From: an uncultured Oscillospiraceae bacterium
GTDB lineage: Bacteria; Bacillota; Clostridia; Oscillospirales; Acutalibacteraceae
Assembly (NCBI GenBank): GCA_900544375.1
Contig: UQUZ01000057.1
Coordinates: 1 to 11,664 of the forward strand
DNA length: 11,664 nt
Direction: 5' to 3'
Made by a program: the position numbers and the translations under genes. Below the pieces are notes generated by a model. It saw only the letters and a program-made list of their open reading frames with translations, was not told the origin of the DNA and did not search any database. Below, one piece after another: positions 6,802-11,664 of the stretch. The first letter of the stretch is position 1, and each line of letters starts with the position of its first letter.

Positions 6802-7866
6802 TTAACCCTGATACTCTGTCAATGCCTTGAACACATACCCTTGCTCTCGCGCCCAATCAATGATTTCGCCAAGCGCCGCCGTGTTATCCTTTGAAACCGC
6901 GTGCAGGAGAAGCACCGCGCCCGGATGCAAGCGGGCAGTCACCTTGTCAAAGGCATATTGCTTGCCCTGCTGCTTGTTGACGTTATAGTCCCCATAGGCG
7001 ACAGACCAAAACACACTCGTATATCCTAGTGATTGTACGAGATCTAATGCGCTATCGGAATACTCCCCGGTAGGGAAGCGGAAAAACGGCGCGCTATAGC
7101 CAAAATGCTCGCGCAGATAGTTGTCGCACTCCTGGATTTCCTGTGCCATTTTCGTACGGCTGATGGTGGGGAAAACCGGATGGGTGTTGGAGTGGTTTCC
7201 AACGATGTGGCCCTCTTTTATCATGCGGGCGGCAATCTCCGGGCTGTCCTTCAGATAAGGCACTGTAACAAAAAAGGCGGCGGGCACCTTCTTTTCCTTT
7301 AACACATCGAGGATTTTTGCTGTATAGCCGTTTTCATAGCCACAGTCAAAGGTCAGATACAATACCTTCTGCGTAGATTTGGTATCGAGCGCAAGCGCAT
7401 GGTATTTGTCAAATAACTTTTGATTATTGATAGAAATATCATGCGGCTTTCCATCCTTCGCCACGCCAAAACCGTAACCTACGCCCTTTGTCGAAAGGCC
7501 GCGGCTATTCTCAGGGTCCGTTACCTCAAAGGTGACGCAAGGGAGTGGAGAAAGCCCCGTATAGGTTCCAGCGTTTTCCTTTGCCGCGCCGGTGACACAC
7601 TCGCGCCGAACGGGCTGCGCCTGTGCGGGCTCTGCGCTATTTCCACCAGAGGCGGTGGTAGACGCGGACGGCAGGGTTGGCACAGCTGTTTGGGAAGGAG
7701 CGCCCGGCAGTGTGACGCTCAGCTCTGGTGTGATTGTGTCCTCCTGGGTGGCGGAGGGCGGTGGGTTTAATTCCCCTGTTTTCTCCTCCCTAGAGCAAGC
7801 GGCGAGCGGCAGGCAGAGCAGTACTGCCAACATCAGGCTAATAGATTTTTTGTAGAATCGAATCAT
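6802..7866 (-). CDS. pdaA: PdaA-like polysaccharide (peptidoglycan MurNAc) deacetylase, lipoprotein
   Basis: Probably removes the N-acetyl group from muramic acid in peptidoglycan, the step before delta-lactam formation in spore cortex. The signal peptide ends in LPLAAC (Cys24), so it is a predicted lipoprotein on the outer face of the membrane. A Pro/Thr/Ser-rich tether (about 30-90) follows. The NodB domain spans about 165-350: TFDCGYENG (172-180, catalytic base Asp174), metal histidines in GNHSNTHP (His225, His229), RFPTGEYSD (263-271), VFWSVAYGDYN, and HPGAVLLLHAVSKDN with His322. This pattern, with ENG after the first motif and the SVAYGDYN segment, is PdaA-like rather than general NodB. 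Cys175 stands where many deacetylases have Asp and B. subtilis PdaA has Asn. AAGGAG lies 7 bases before the ATG. Family assignment is firm; a role in the cortex is inferred. Confidence 0.9.
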   Translation of the reverse strand: MIRFYKKSISLMLAVLLCLPLAACSREEKTGELNPPPSATQEDTITPELSVTLPGAPSQTAVPTLPSASTTASGGNSAEPAQAQPVRRECVTGAAKENAGTYTGLSPLPCVTFEVTDPENSRGLSTKGVGYGFGVAKDGKPHDISINNQKLFDKYHALALDTKSTQKVLYLTFDCGYENGYTAKILDVLKEKKVPAAFFVTVPYLKDSPEIAARMIKEGHIVGNHSNTHPVFPTISRTKMAQEIQECDNYLREHFGYSAPFFRFPTGEYSDSALDLVQSLGYTSVFWSVAYGDYNVNKQQGKQYAFDKVTARLHPGAVLLLHAVSKDNTAALGEIIDWAREQGYVFKALTEYQG

Positions 7867-7920
7867 GTAATCGCTCCTTTTCTTCCCTCCGGGGGAAATG
7901 ATGAGCGCCGGTTGAATTTC

Positions 7921-7949
7921 ATTATATGACGTGCCCGTCGAACCGGCAA
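7921..7949 (-). promoter_or_regulatory. SigA-type promoter for the deacetylase gene
   Basis: On the minus strand: -35 TTGCCG (complement of 7944-7949), a 17-base spacer, and a perfect -10 TATAAT (complement of 7921-7926). The start codon is about 55 bases downstream. It looks vegetative rather than like a SigG forespore promoter. Confidence 0.7.
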
Positions 7950-7988
7950 CGATTTCCCTGCAATTGTAATGAGATTGTAATGTTTAAG

Positions 7989-8035
7989 AAGCCGCCGCCC
8001 CTCGGCAGGAGAGAATGCCGTCAGGGCGGCTTTTT
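7989..8035. terminator. GC-rich hairpin ending the small-protein transcript
   Basis: The outer stem AAGCCGCC/GGCGGCTT (7989-7996 with 8025-8032) encloses an inner CGGCA/TGCCG stem (8003-8007 with 8016-8020). TTTTT lies at 8031-8035 on the plus strand; leftward the stem is followed by TTCTT. It sits 8 bases past the stop of the minus-strand small gene, its likely user, although the better T run faces right. Confidence 0.65.
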
Positions 8036-8042
8036 GCCTCAC

Positions 8043-8228
8043 TTATTTAATTGCCGACTGAATGCCGCCCACAATGTCTTCAACCGCTTTGACCGCCTTG
8101 CCCATATTGCGCTTCGCATGGCGTTTCGCGGAAGAGCTCATCATGGTGCTGCTGAGCATCGCTGTCGCGCCGCCGACTGCCATTGCGATGCCGATGCCTT
8201 TTGCGATATTTGATTTATTCGTGTGCAT
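8043..8228 (-). CDS. Small basic protein, 61 aa, unknown function
   Basis: Sequence begins MHTNKSNIAKGIGIAMAVGG. A Gly/Ala/Met-rich hydrophobic stretch (about 10-32) could be a membrane helix or amphipathic segment. It is followed by a basic, Lys/Arg/Ser-rich region (SSSAKRHAKRN) and a C-terminal helix (MGKAVKAVEDIVGGIQSAIK). GGAGG lies 7 bases before the ATG, and a hairpin follows the stop directly, which supports a real gene despite its size. Similar tiny proteins (an MKG.G.AMAVGGA-type start followed by Lys-rich helices) occur in Clostridia from memory, with no role I can name. It lies upstream of and in line with the deacetylase gene, but each has its own promoter or terminator signals. 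Confidence 0.75.
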   Translation of the reverse strand: MHTNKSNIAKGIGIAMAVGGATAMLSSTMMSSSAKRHAKRNMGKAVKAVEDIVGGIQSAIK

Positions 8229-8259
8229 TTTTTCGCCTCCATCCTTATTGAATTCTCTC

Positions 8260-8290
8260 TTAGTATGTCTGCCCGAAAGTGAGATATTGA
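8260..8290 (-). promoter_or_regulatory. Possible SigE-like promoter of the 61-residue gene
   Basis: On the minus strand, TCAATATC (complement of 8283-8290) and CATACTAA (complement of 8260-8267) are 15 bases apart. They partly match the mother-cell SigE boxes (GTMATATW and CATACANT). No good SigA promoter is visible here. The position is right: a start site near 8255 gives a short leader before the ribosome binding site. Tentative. Confidence 0.3.
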
Positions 8291-8343
8291 TGACAGATTT
8301 TACAGCTCAAAATTTTTAAAATAAATGAAAAAGCAATTTCTGG

Positions 8344-8372
8344 TTTTCAAACGGCAGGTTGAATGGTATAAT
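8344..8372 (+). promoter_or_regulatory. Probable rightward promoter of the kinase operon
   Basis: -35 TTTTCA (8344-8349), a 17-base spacer and a perfect -10 TATAAT (8367-8372). Transcription from here would give a leader of about 320 bases before the kinase ATG. The -10 overlaps the start of the first repeat copy. Confidence 0.5.
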
Positions 8373-8498
8373 AACCTCACGAATCTCTAAGGAAGCAAAG
8401 CTTCCAAGAGCTTCGGAGAACATTGGCTTTCGAACCGCGCTTACGCTTTCGGTTCTCTGCTAAATAACCTCACGAATCTCAAACTTCGGAGAACATTG
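8370..8498. repeat. Two imperfect copies of a composite repeat
   Basis: AATAACCTCACGAATCTC occurs at 8370-8387 and 8463-8480. CTTCGGAGAACATTG occurs at 8411-8425 and 8484-8498. The two motifs come in the same order in both copies but lie 23 bases apart in the first and 3 in the second. The first copy's extra bases contain a GGAAGC-AAA-GCTTCC hairpin (8391-8405). Between the copies lies GAACCG/CGGTTC (8432-8437 with 8450-8455). This looks like part of an interspersed repeat family. Confidence 0.75.
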
Positions 8499-8510
8499 AA
8501 GCATTGATTC

Positions 8511-8557
8511 GGGCTGACGCCCTGCGGCTACGCCGCCCATTGCGCCTCGCGCAATGG
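8511..8557. repeat. Run of three tight hairpins
   Basis: Three stems follow one another almost without gaps: GGGC-TGAC-GCCC (8511-8522), GCGGC-TAC-GCCGC (8524-8536) and CCATTGCGC-CTC-GCGCAATGG (8537-8557). None has a T run, so they are not terminators. They resemble REP/BIME-like palindromic units and continue the repeat at 8370-8498. Confidence 0.7.
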
Positions 8558-8587
8558 AATAGGTAAAATAATTTTACGTGTCAAAAG

Positions 8588-8667
8588 CCTTCCCACAATC
8601 TGATCAACAGGAAGGGTATGGTAAGGCGGACGTTGCAGGGAAGGGCCCCAAGTAAACCGCCGTTTTT
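8588..8667 (+). promoter_or_regulatory. Candidate transcription attenuator before the kinase gene
   Basis: A terminator-like fold has GGCGG (8625-8629) pairing with CCGCC (8657-8661), with interior ACgTTG/CAAGT and GGG/CCC pairs, followed by G and TTTTT (8663-8667). It lies 34 bases before the ATG. Upstream, CCTTCCC (8588-8594) can pair either locally with GGAAGG (8610-8615) or with GGGAAGG (8638-8644) inside the terminator stem, which would break it. This is the logic of an attenuator or riboswitch. I match it to no known class; the pairing was judged by eye. Confidence 0.4.
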
Positions 8668-8701
8668 CATTTTGAGCCAGTAGAAAGGGAGATGCACATT
8701 T

Positions 8702-9550
8702 ATGAATCGCCAGAAACGGGCGGCTGCCATTCATGATATCTCCTGCTTTGGGAAATGCTCTTTAACAGTGGCCTTGCCGATTTTGTCCGCGGCGGGAATC
8801 GAAGCGGCTGTTATCCCCACGGCAGTGCTCTCCACGCATACCGGTGGCTTTGCAGATTTCACCTATCGGGATCTCACCGCTGACCTGCGGCCGATTATGG
8901 CACACTGGAAGCGGCTGGGGCTTCAGTTTGACGCGGTCTATAGTGGCTATCTGGGTTCCTTTGAGCAGGTTTCAATCGTCCGGGATTTTATCGGCACGTT
9001 TCGTTCAGAGGGCACGCTCGTGCTTGTTGATCCCGCTATGGCGGATGGCGGTAAGCTATATAAAACGTTTGATCCGCCTTTTGTGGAGGAGATGAAAAGC
9101 CTCTGCATGCATGCAGATTTGATCGTTCCCAACATTACTGAAGCCGCCATGCTTACCGGGGAAACCTATCGGGAGGGCCCGTATGACAAGGCCTATATCG
9201 AACGCCTGCTGCACGGGCTTCTTTTGCTGGGTGCGAAACAGGCGGTGCTTACGGGCGTATGGTTTGATGAAAAGCAGTATGGCGCGGCAAGCCTCACGCT
9301 TGGCGACCATGCGCCGCATTATATATTTTCCCCCAAAGTGGAAGGATTCTATCATGGAACGGGCGATGTGTTTGCCAGCGCACTGCTTGCGGCGCGGATG
9401 CGCGGCCGCTCTTTGGAGGAGTCTGCGCGCATAGCGGTCGATCTGACCTGCGGCAGCATCCTGCGCACGAAAGCGGCGGGAACCGACCTGCGCTTTGGCG
9501 TGAATTTTGAGGAGGGGCTGCCCGACTTTATCCGTGCTTTAGGCTTGTGA
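8702..9550 (+). CDS. pdxK: Pyridoxal/pyridoxamine kinase (PdxK/PdxY type, ribokinase family)
   Basis: Phosphorylates B6 vitamers with ATP to feed pyridoxal phosphate salvage in the cytoplasm. The N-terminus (AAIHDISCFGKCSLTVALPILS, 8-29) and STHTGGF (44-50) form the substrate side. SGYLGS (81-86), VDPAMADGGKLY (109-120) and VPNITEA (142-148) are family landmarks. The catalytic anion-hole motif is GTGD (219-222) with Asp222 as base. At 282 residues the length is normal. The ATG has GGGAGA about 10 bases upstream; an AGAAAGGGAG run supports this start. It heads a likely operon with trmL (38 bases on) and the DegV gene. ThiD-type hydroxymethylpyrimidine kinases are related, but SGYLGS and the HDIS start favour pyridoxal/pyridoxamine kinase. 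The symbol is a family label; PdxK and PdxY cannot be told apart here. Confidence 0.88.
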   Translation: MNRQKRAAAIHDISCFGKCSLTVALPILSAAGIEAAVIPTAVLSTHTGGFADFTYRDLTADLRPIMAHWKRLGLQFDAVYSGYLGSFEQVSIVRDFIGTFRSEGTLVLVDPAMADGGKLYKTFDPPFVEEMKSLCMHADLIVPNITEAAMLTGETYREGPYDKAYIERLLHGLLLLGAKQAVLTGVWFDEKQYGAASLTLGDHAPHYIFSPKVEGFYHGTGDVFASALLAARMRGRSLEESARIAVDLTCGSILRTKAAGTDLRFGVNFEEGLPDFIRALGL

Positions 9551-9588
9551 GCTGCATTGAAAATTGATCCGGAAGGAAATGACGAAGA

Positions 9589-10089
9589 ATGGCATCCTTA
9601 AATATTGTGCTCGTGGAGCCGGAAATTCCGCAAAACACCGGCAACGTAGCCCGCACCTGCGCTGCGACAGGCGCGCGCCTCCACCTGGTCGGCCCGATGG
9701 GCTTTACAATAGACGATAAAAAACTAAAGCGCGCGGGGCTTGACTACTGGCACCTGCTGGATATCACCTATTACGATAGCCTTGCAAGCTTTTTTGGAAA
9801 AAACAGCGGGCCTTTCTATTATTTTTCAACAAAGGCTCCAAACCGTTACAGTGATATCAGCTATCCAGATGGCGCCTATCTCGTATTCGGCAAGGAGACC
9901 AAGGGATTACCGGAATCGCTTTTACACGAAAACCCGGAAAGTTGTGTACGCCTGCCGATGCGAAAAGGCCTGCGCAGCCTAAACCTTTCCAATTCCGTGG
10001 CAATCGGCGTTTATGAGGCGCTGAGGCAATGGGATTTTCCCGATTTGCAGTGGGAAGGGAACCTGACGCAGTATTGTTGGGAAGAATAA
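9589..10089 (+). CDS. trmL: tRNA (cytidine/uridine-34-2'-O)-methyltransferase TrmL
   Basis: SPOUT-class enzyme that uses S-adenosylmethionine to methylate the 2'-O of the wobble nucleotide 34 in certain tRNA-Leu species, in the cytoplasm. The sequence follows E. coli TrmL closely: NIVLVEPEIPQNTGNVAR (5-22), LVGPMGF (33-39), KRAGLDYW (47-54). The trefoil-knot SAM motifs are YLVFGKETKGLP (97-108), RLPM (121-124) and RSLNLSNSVAI (129-139). The 166-residue length fits a minimal SPOUT dimer. GGAAGGA lies about 12 bases before the ATG. It lies 38 bases after the kinase and 50 bases before the DegV-family gene, all in one direction. Confidence 0.96.
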   Translation: MASLNIVLVEPEIPQNTGNVARTCAATGARLHLVGPMGFTIDDKKLKRAGLDYWHLLDITYYDSLASFFGKNSGPFYYFSTKAPNRYSDISYPDGAYLVFGKETKGLPESLLHENPESCVRLPMRKGLRSLNLSNSVAIGVYEALRQWDFPDLQWEGNLTQYCWEE

Positions 10090-10139
10090 CCGCCGGGCTG
10101 TGGAGTTACCGCAGGCCAAACAGAAAGGAAGGATTCTAT

Positions 10140-11009
10140 ATGGATAAAATCCGCATCATCACCGATACGAGCAGCGACATCTCCGTAGAGGACGCCGAGC
10201 GCTGGGATATCGAGCTTCTGCCGGTCCTTTTCCAAATCGACGGAAAGCCCTGCTATGAAAGCATTGATTTCACCAATGAAGAATTCTATGAAATGATGCC
10301 GGAGTACGAAAAAATGACGGCTGTGCAGATCCCGGCCGCTGTGTATCTGGATCGGTACGATAAGGCCTGCCGCCATGGCTATACAGATGTGGTCACCGTT
10401 ACGGCAGGCAGCTCTTTTATGACAACTTGGCGCGCAGCAGATCAGGCACGGGCGCTGTTTTACGCACAGCATCCGGACGCACAGCTGCGCATCCATGTAA
10501 TCGATTCCAAAACGTATTCCATCGCGTTCGGCGCGGCAGTGTTGCAAGCGGCACAAAAGGCGGGAGAAGGCATGGCGTGTGCTGATATCCTTGCCTTTTT
10601 AGAGGATTGGTTCCGGCACATTGAGATCTATATCACTTCATTCAGCATGCGATATGTTCCCGCCAATGGGGCGTTTGAAATCATGCGCTCTATCGCAATA
10701 GCGATCACGCGCGCCTTTCCAATCGTCCGCGTTTCGCAGGGGGAAATGGAGCCGCTTGAGGGCACCTATGGGGTGCAGAATACCTTTACAAAATTTGTGG
10801 AATACTGTCGCGAGGCAATTTTTGCAACGCGCTCCCCTTATTTTATCACATATGCCAAGCGGGAAAAGGAGGCGAAGGAGGCCGCCGAAACGCTGGAGGC
10901 AGCGTTGGGCTATCCGCCGGAGATGATCTGCCAGATGGGCGCCTCTACAGTGTATGGCAACGGTCGCGCAGCGGTTGCTGTTGTATTTCAGAGCGGCAAA
11001 GCAGAATAA
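10140..11009 (+). CDS. DegV-family fatty-acid-binding protein, 289 aa
   Basis: DegV (FakB-like) proteins bind a fatty acid and in many Firmicutes hand it to the FakA kinase to make acyl phosphate. Motifs: IRIITDTSSDIS (4-15), MTAVQIPAA (59-67, the usual T-S/A-Q-P region), TVTAGSSFMTTWRAA (86-100, in place of the more usual SSGLSGTY), IDSKTYSIAFG (121-131), and a C-terminal half with GNGRAAVAVVF. I chose the ATG at 10140, which has AAGGAAGG 8 bases before it. An in-frame extension to 10029 overlaps trmL and has no binding site. The SSGLSGT region is altered to AGSSFMTT, so ligand preference may differ from well-studied FakB proteins. No FakA gene is in view. It is last in the kinase-trmL operon and is followed by a strong hairpin. 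Confidence 0.9.
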   Translation: MDKIRIITDTSSDISVEDAERWDIELLPVLFQIDGKPCYESIDFTNEEFYEMMPEYEKMTAVQIPAAVYLDRYDKACRHGYTDVVTVTAGSSFMTTWRAADQARALFYAQHPDAQLRIHVIDSKTYSIAFGAAVLQAAQKAGEGMACADILAFLEDWFRHIEIYITSFSMRYVPANGAFEIMRSIAIAITRAFPIVRVSQGEMEPLEGTYGVQNTFTKFVEYCREAIFATRSPYFITYAKREKEAKEAAETLEAALGYPPEMICQMGASTVYGNGRAAVAVVFQSGKAE

Positions 11010-11052
11010 AGGCAGTTCTCTTTTAAAATTTTACTAACGGTAAACCGAAAAA

Positions 11053-11094
11053 GCGGCGCTCAGGGCTATGAGCGCCGCAGCCTGTTTTTCAGGC
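11053..11094 (+). terminator. Operon terminator with the T run inside a second mini-hairpin
   Basis: A 10-bp perfect stem GCGGCGCTCA/TGAGCGCCGC (11053-11062 with 11069-11078) ends the DegV transcript. Its TTTTT (11085-11089) is not adjacent but is the loop of a second stem, GCCTG/CAGGC (11080-11084 with 11090-11094). Confidence 0.8.
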
Positions 11095-11143
11095 CGAATA
11101 AACACTGCAAGATGGAAATAAAATCATATCAGCCAGAAAGGGC

Positions 11144-11174
11144 TTGACTTGGAGTCCACTCCAGGTGCTACAAT
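11144..11174 (+). promoter_or_regulatory. MerR-type promoter/operator (19-bp spacer with central dyad)
   Basis: -35 TTGACT (11144-11149), a 19-base spacer and -10 TACAAT (11169-11174). The spacer holds TGGAGT-CC-ACTCCA (11150-11163), a perfect 6-bp dyad between the boxes. Overlong spacers with a central dyad are the hallmark of promoters that MerR regulators activate by DNA twisting. The start codon at 11204 lies 30 bases past the -10, so the gene likely regulates itself. Confidence 0.88.
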
Positions 11175-11203
11175 CATGCCAAAAACAATCGGAGGTGATT
11201 GCA

Positions 11204-11590
11204 ATGACCATTGCAGAGGTGAGCAGGGCTTATGGTTTAACCGCGGATACGCTGCGTTATTATGAGCGGGTCGGCCTGCTGCCGCACGTCCATCGCAATC
11301 AAAGCGGCATCCGGGATTATACGGAGCAGGATTGCGGATGGGTGGAATTCATCAAATGCATGCGCGGCGCAGGGATCCAGGTAGAGGCGCTGATCGAATA
11401 TGTCGAGCTGTTCCAGCAGGGGGCCAGTACACAGGAGGCTAGGAAACAAATTTTGATTGAGCAGCGGGAGCAGCTTTTTGCCCGTATGCAAGAGATGCAG
11501 CAAACGCTGGACCGGCTGGACCGCAAAATTGAGCACTATGAAAAGTGCATGAAGCAGGCCGAGCAAAAACTGCGGCCGTTTGAACCATAA
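11204..11590 (+). CDS. MerR-family transcriptional regulator, AdhR-like, 128 aa
   Basis: A DNA-binding activator that probably senses aldehydes or related electrophiles. The N-terminal winged helix (MTIAEVSRAYGLTADTLRYY, then ERVGLLP..R...GIRDY) is typical. IKCMRGAGI (50-58) places Cys52 at the same position as the conserved cysteine of B. subtilis AdhR, which reacts with aldehydes. The motif EALIEYVELFQQG is shared with that subgroup, and the C-terminal half (about 80-122) is a long coiled coil for dimer formation, ending with a second Cys-containing helix (EKCMKQAEQ). The ATG has GGAGGTGA just upstream. The TTG at 11144 that would extend the frame is part of the -35 box, so it is not the start. 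The regulated gene, often an oxidoreductase, would be beyond the right edge. Confidence 0.9.
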   Translation: MTIAEVSRAYGLTADTLRYYERVGLLPHVHRNQSGIRDYTEQDCGWVEFIKCMRGAGIQVEALIEYVELFQQGASTQEARKQILIEQREQLFARMQEMQQTLDRLDRKIEHYEKCMKQAEQKLRPFEP

Positions 11591-11614
11591 GTTCTCCACA
11601 GAGCGTCCTAATCA

Positions 11615-11638
11615 AAACCACTAGTAAACTAGTGGTTT
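11615..11638 (+). terminator. Hairpin after the MerR gene, terminator or mobile-element end
   Basis: A 10-bp perfect stem AAACCACTAG/CTAGTGGTTT (11615-11624 with 11629-11638) with a TAAA loop lies 25 bases after the MerR stop. The trailing T run is only TTT. A second stem, GACCCC-AGA-GGGGTC (11645-11659), follows before the window ends. It may be a weak terminator or the end of an IS200/IS605-type element whose body is outside the window. Confidence 0.5.
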
Positions 11639-11664
11639 GCTCAGACCCCAGAGGGGTCAGTACT

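Larger units (their letters stand above)
8229..8701. other. Gene-free region with repeats and a structured leader for the kinase
   Basis: No convincing gene lies in these 473 bases. They hold the small-gene promoter region (leftward), a rightward promoter (8344-8372), a partly duplicated repeat (8370-8498), a cluster of tight hairpins (8511-8557), an AT-rich 15-base palindrome GTAAAATAATTTTAC (8563-8577), and a terminator-like fold (8625-8667) before the kinase gene. Confidence 0.65.

Noticed and set aside
8370..8498. CRISPR array
   Set aside because: Only two copies, made of two motifs with unequal spacing; no regular repeat-spacer pattern and no cas gene.
8563..8577. AT-rich palindrome GTAAAATAATTTTAC as a regulator operator or second promoter
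   Set aside because: Palindromes this AT-rich arise easily by chance, and the -35 candidate (TTGCGC at 8540-8545) matches the consensus poorly. It is mentioned only within the region description.
8580..8700. TPP riboswitch before the kinase gene
   Set aside because: The conserved CUGAGA and the other TPP core motifs are absent, so only an unnamed attenuator is proposed.
8528..8734. Minus-strand 68-residue open frame overlapping the hairpins and the kinase start
   Set aside because: No binding site and no recognisable protein; it runs across the hairpin cluster and the kinase start.
10029..10139. Upstream in-frame extension of the DegV gene
   Set aside because: It overlaps the end of trmL, has no binding site and does not match the family N-terminus. 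The ATG at 10140 has a good AAGGAAGG.
11144..11203. TTG at 11144 as the start of the MerR gene
   Set aside because: The TTG is part of the -35 box and the stretch is promoter and operator. The ATG at 11204 has GGAGGTGA.

Overview
This window looks like chromosomal DNA of a low-to-mid GC Gram-positive anaerobe, most likely a gut member of class Clostridia (Oscillospirales-like). The main reasons are the LepA sequence, strong GGAGG-type ribosome binding sites, SigA-like promoters with 17-base spacers, lipoprotein signal peptides, a PdaA-type deacetylase typical of spore formers, and an AdhR-type MerR regulator. There are nine complete protein genes and one gene cut by the left edge. I see no rRNA, tRNA, CRISPR array or transposase.

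Layout. (1) Positions 3-1331 hold the 3' part of a surface-anchored SGNH/GDSL hydrolase of the XynE-like type. (2) Positions 1332-1742 hold no gene but many stem-loops. These include two good terminators and a 15-bp inverted repeat that has a competing alternative hairpin. (3) A conserved-looking protein of unknown function (minus strand, 1743-2627) is divergent from lepA (2845-4656), each with its own promoter. (4) Downstream of lepA lie two tandem genes, 4681-5709 and 5780-6727. They share a ~190-residue C-terminal extracytoplasmic domain but use different membrane anchors: a transmembrane helix in the first and a lipobox in the second. (5) A 38-bp perfect palindrome separates them from a convergent lipoprotein polysaccharide deacetylase (PdaA-like, minus, 6802-7866). 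Behind it is a 61-residue small protein (minus, 8043-8228). (6) Positions 8229-8701 hold no gene but contain a partly duplicated repeat, a run of short hairpins, and a possible transcription attenuator just before a pyridoxal/pyridoxamine kinase gene. (7) The kinase (8702-9550), trmL (9589-10089) and a DegV-family gene (10140-11009) probably form one operon ended by a strong hairpin. (8) A MerR-family regulator (11204-11590) sits behind a classic 19-bp-spacer promoter with a central dyad, so it probably regulates itself. Two more hairpins close the window.

Most genes are housekeeping: translation (LepA), wobble-base tRNA methylation (TrmL), B6 salvage, fatty-acid binding (DegV) and cell wall/spore peptidoglycan. 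The less ordinary parts are the tandem paralogous surface proteins, the candidate attenuator in the kinase leader, and the hairpin-rich spacers at 1332-1742 and 8370-8557.
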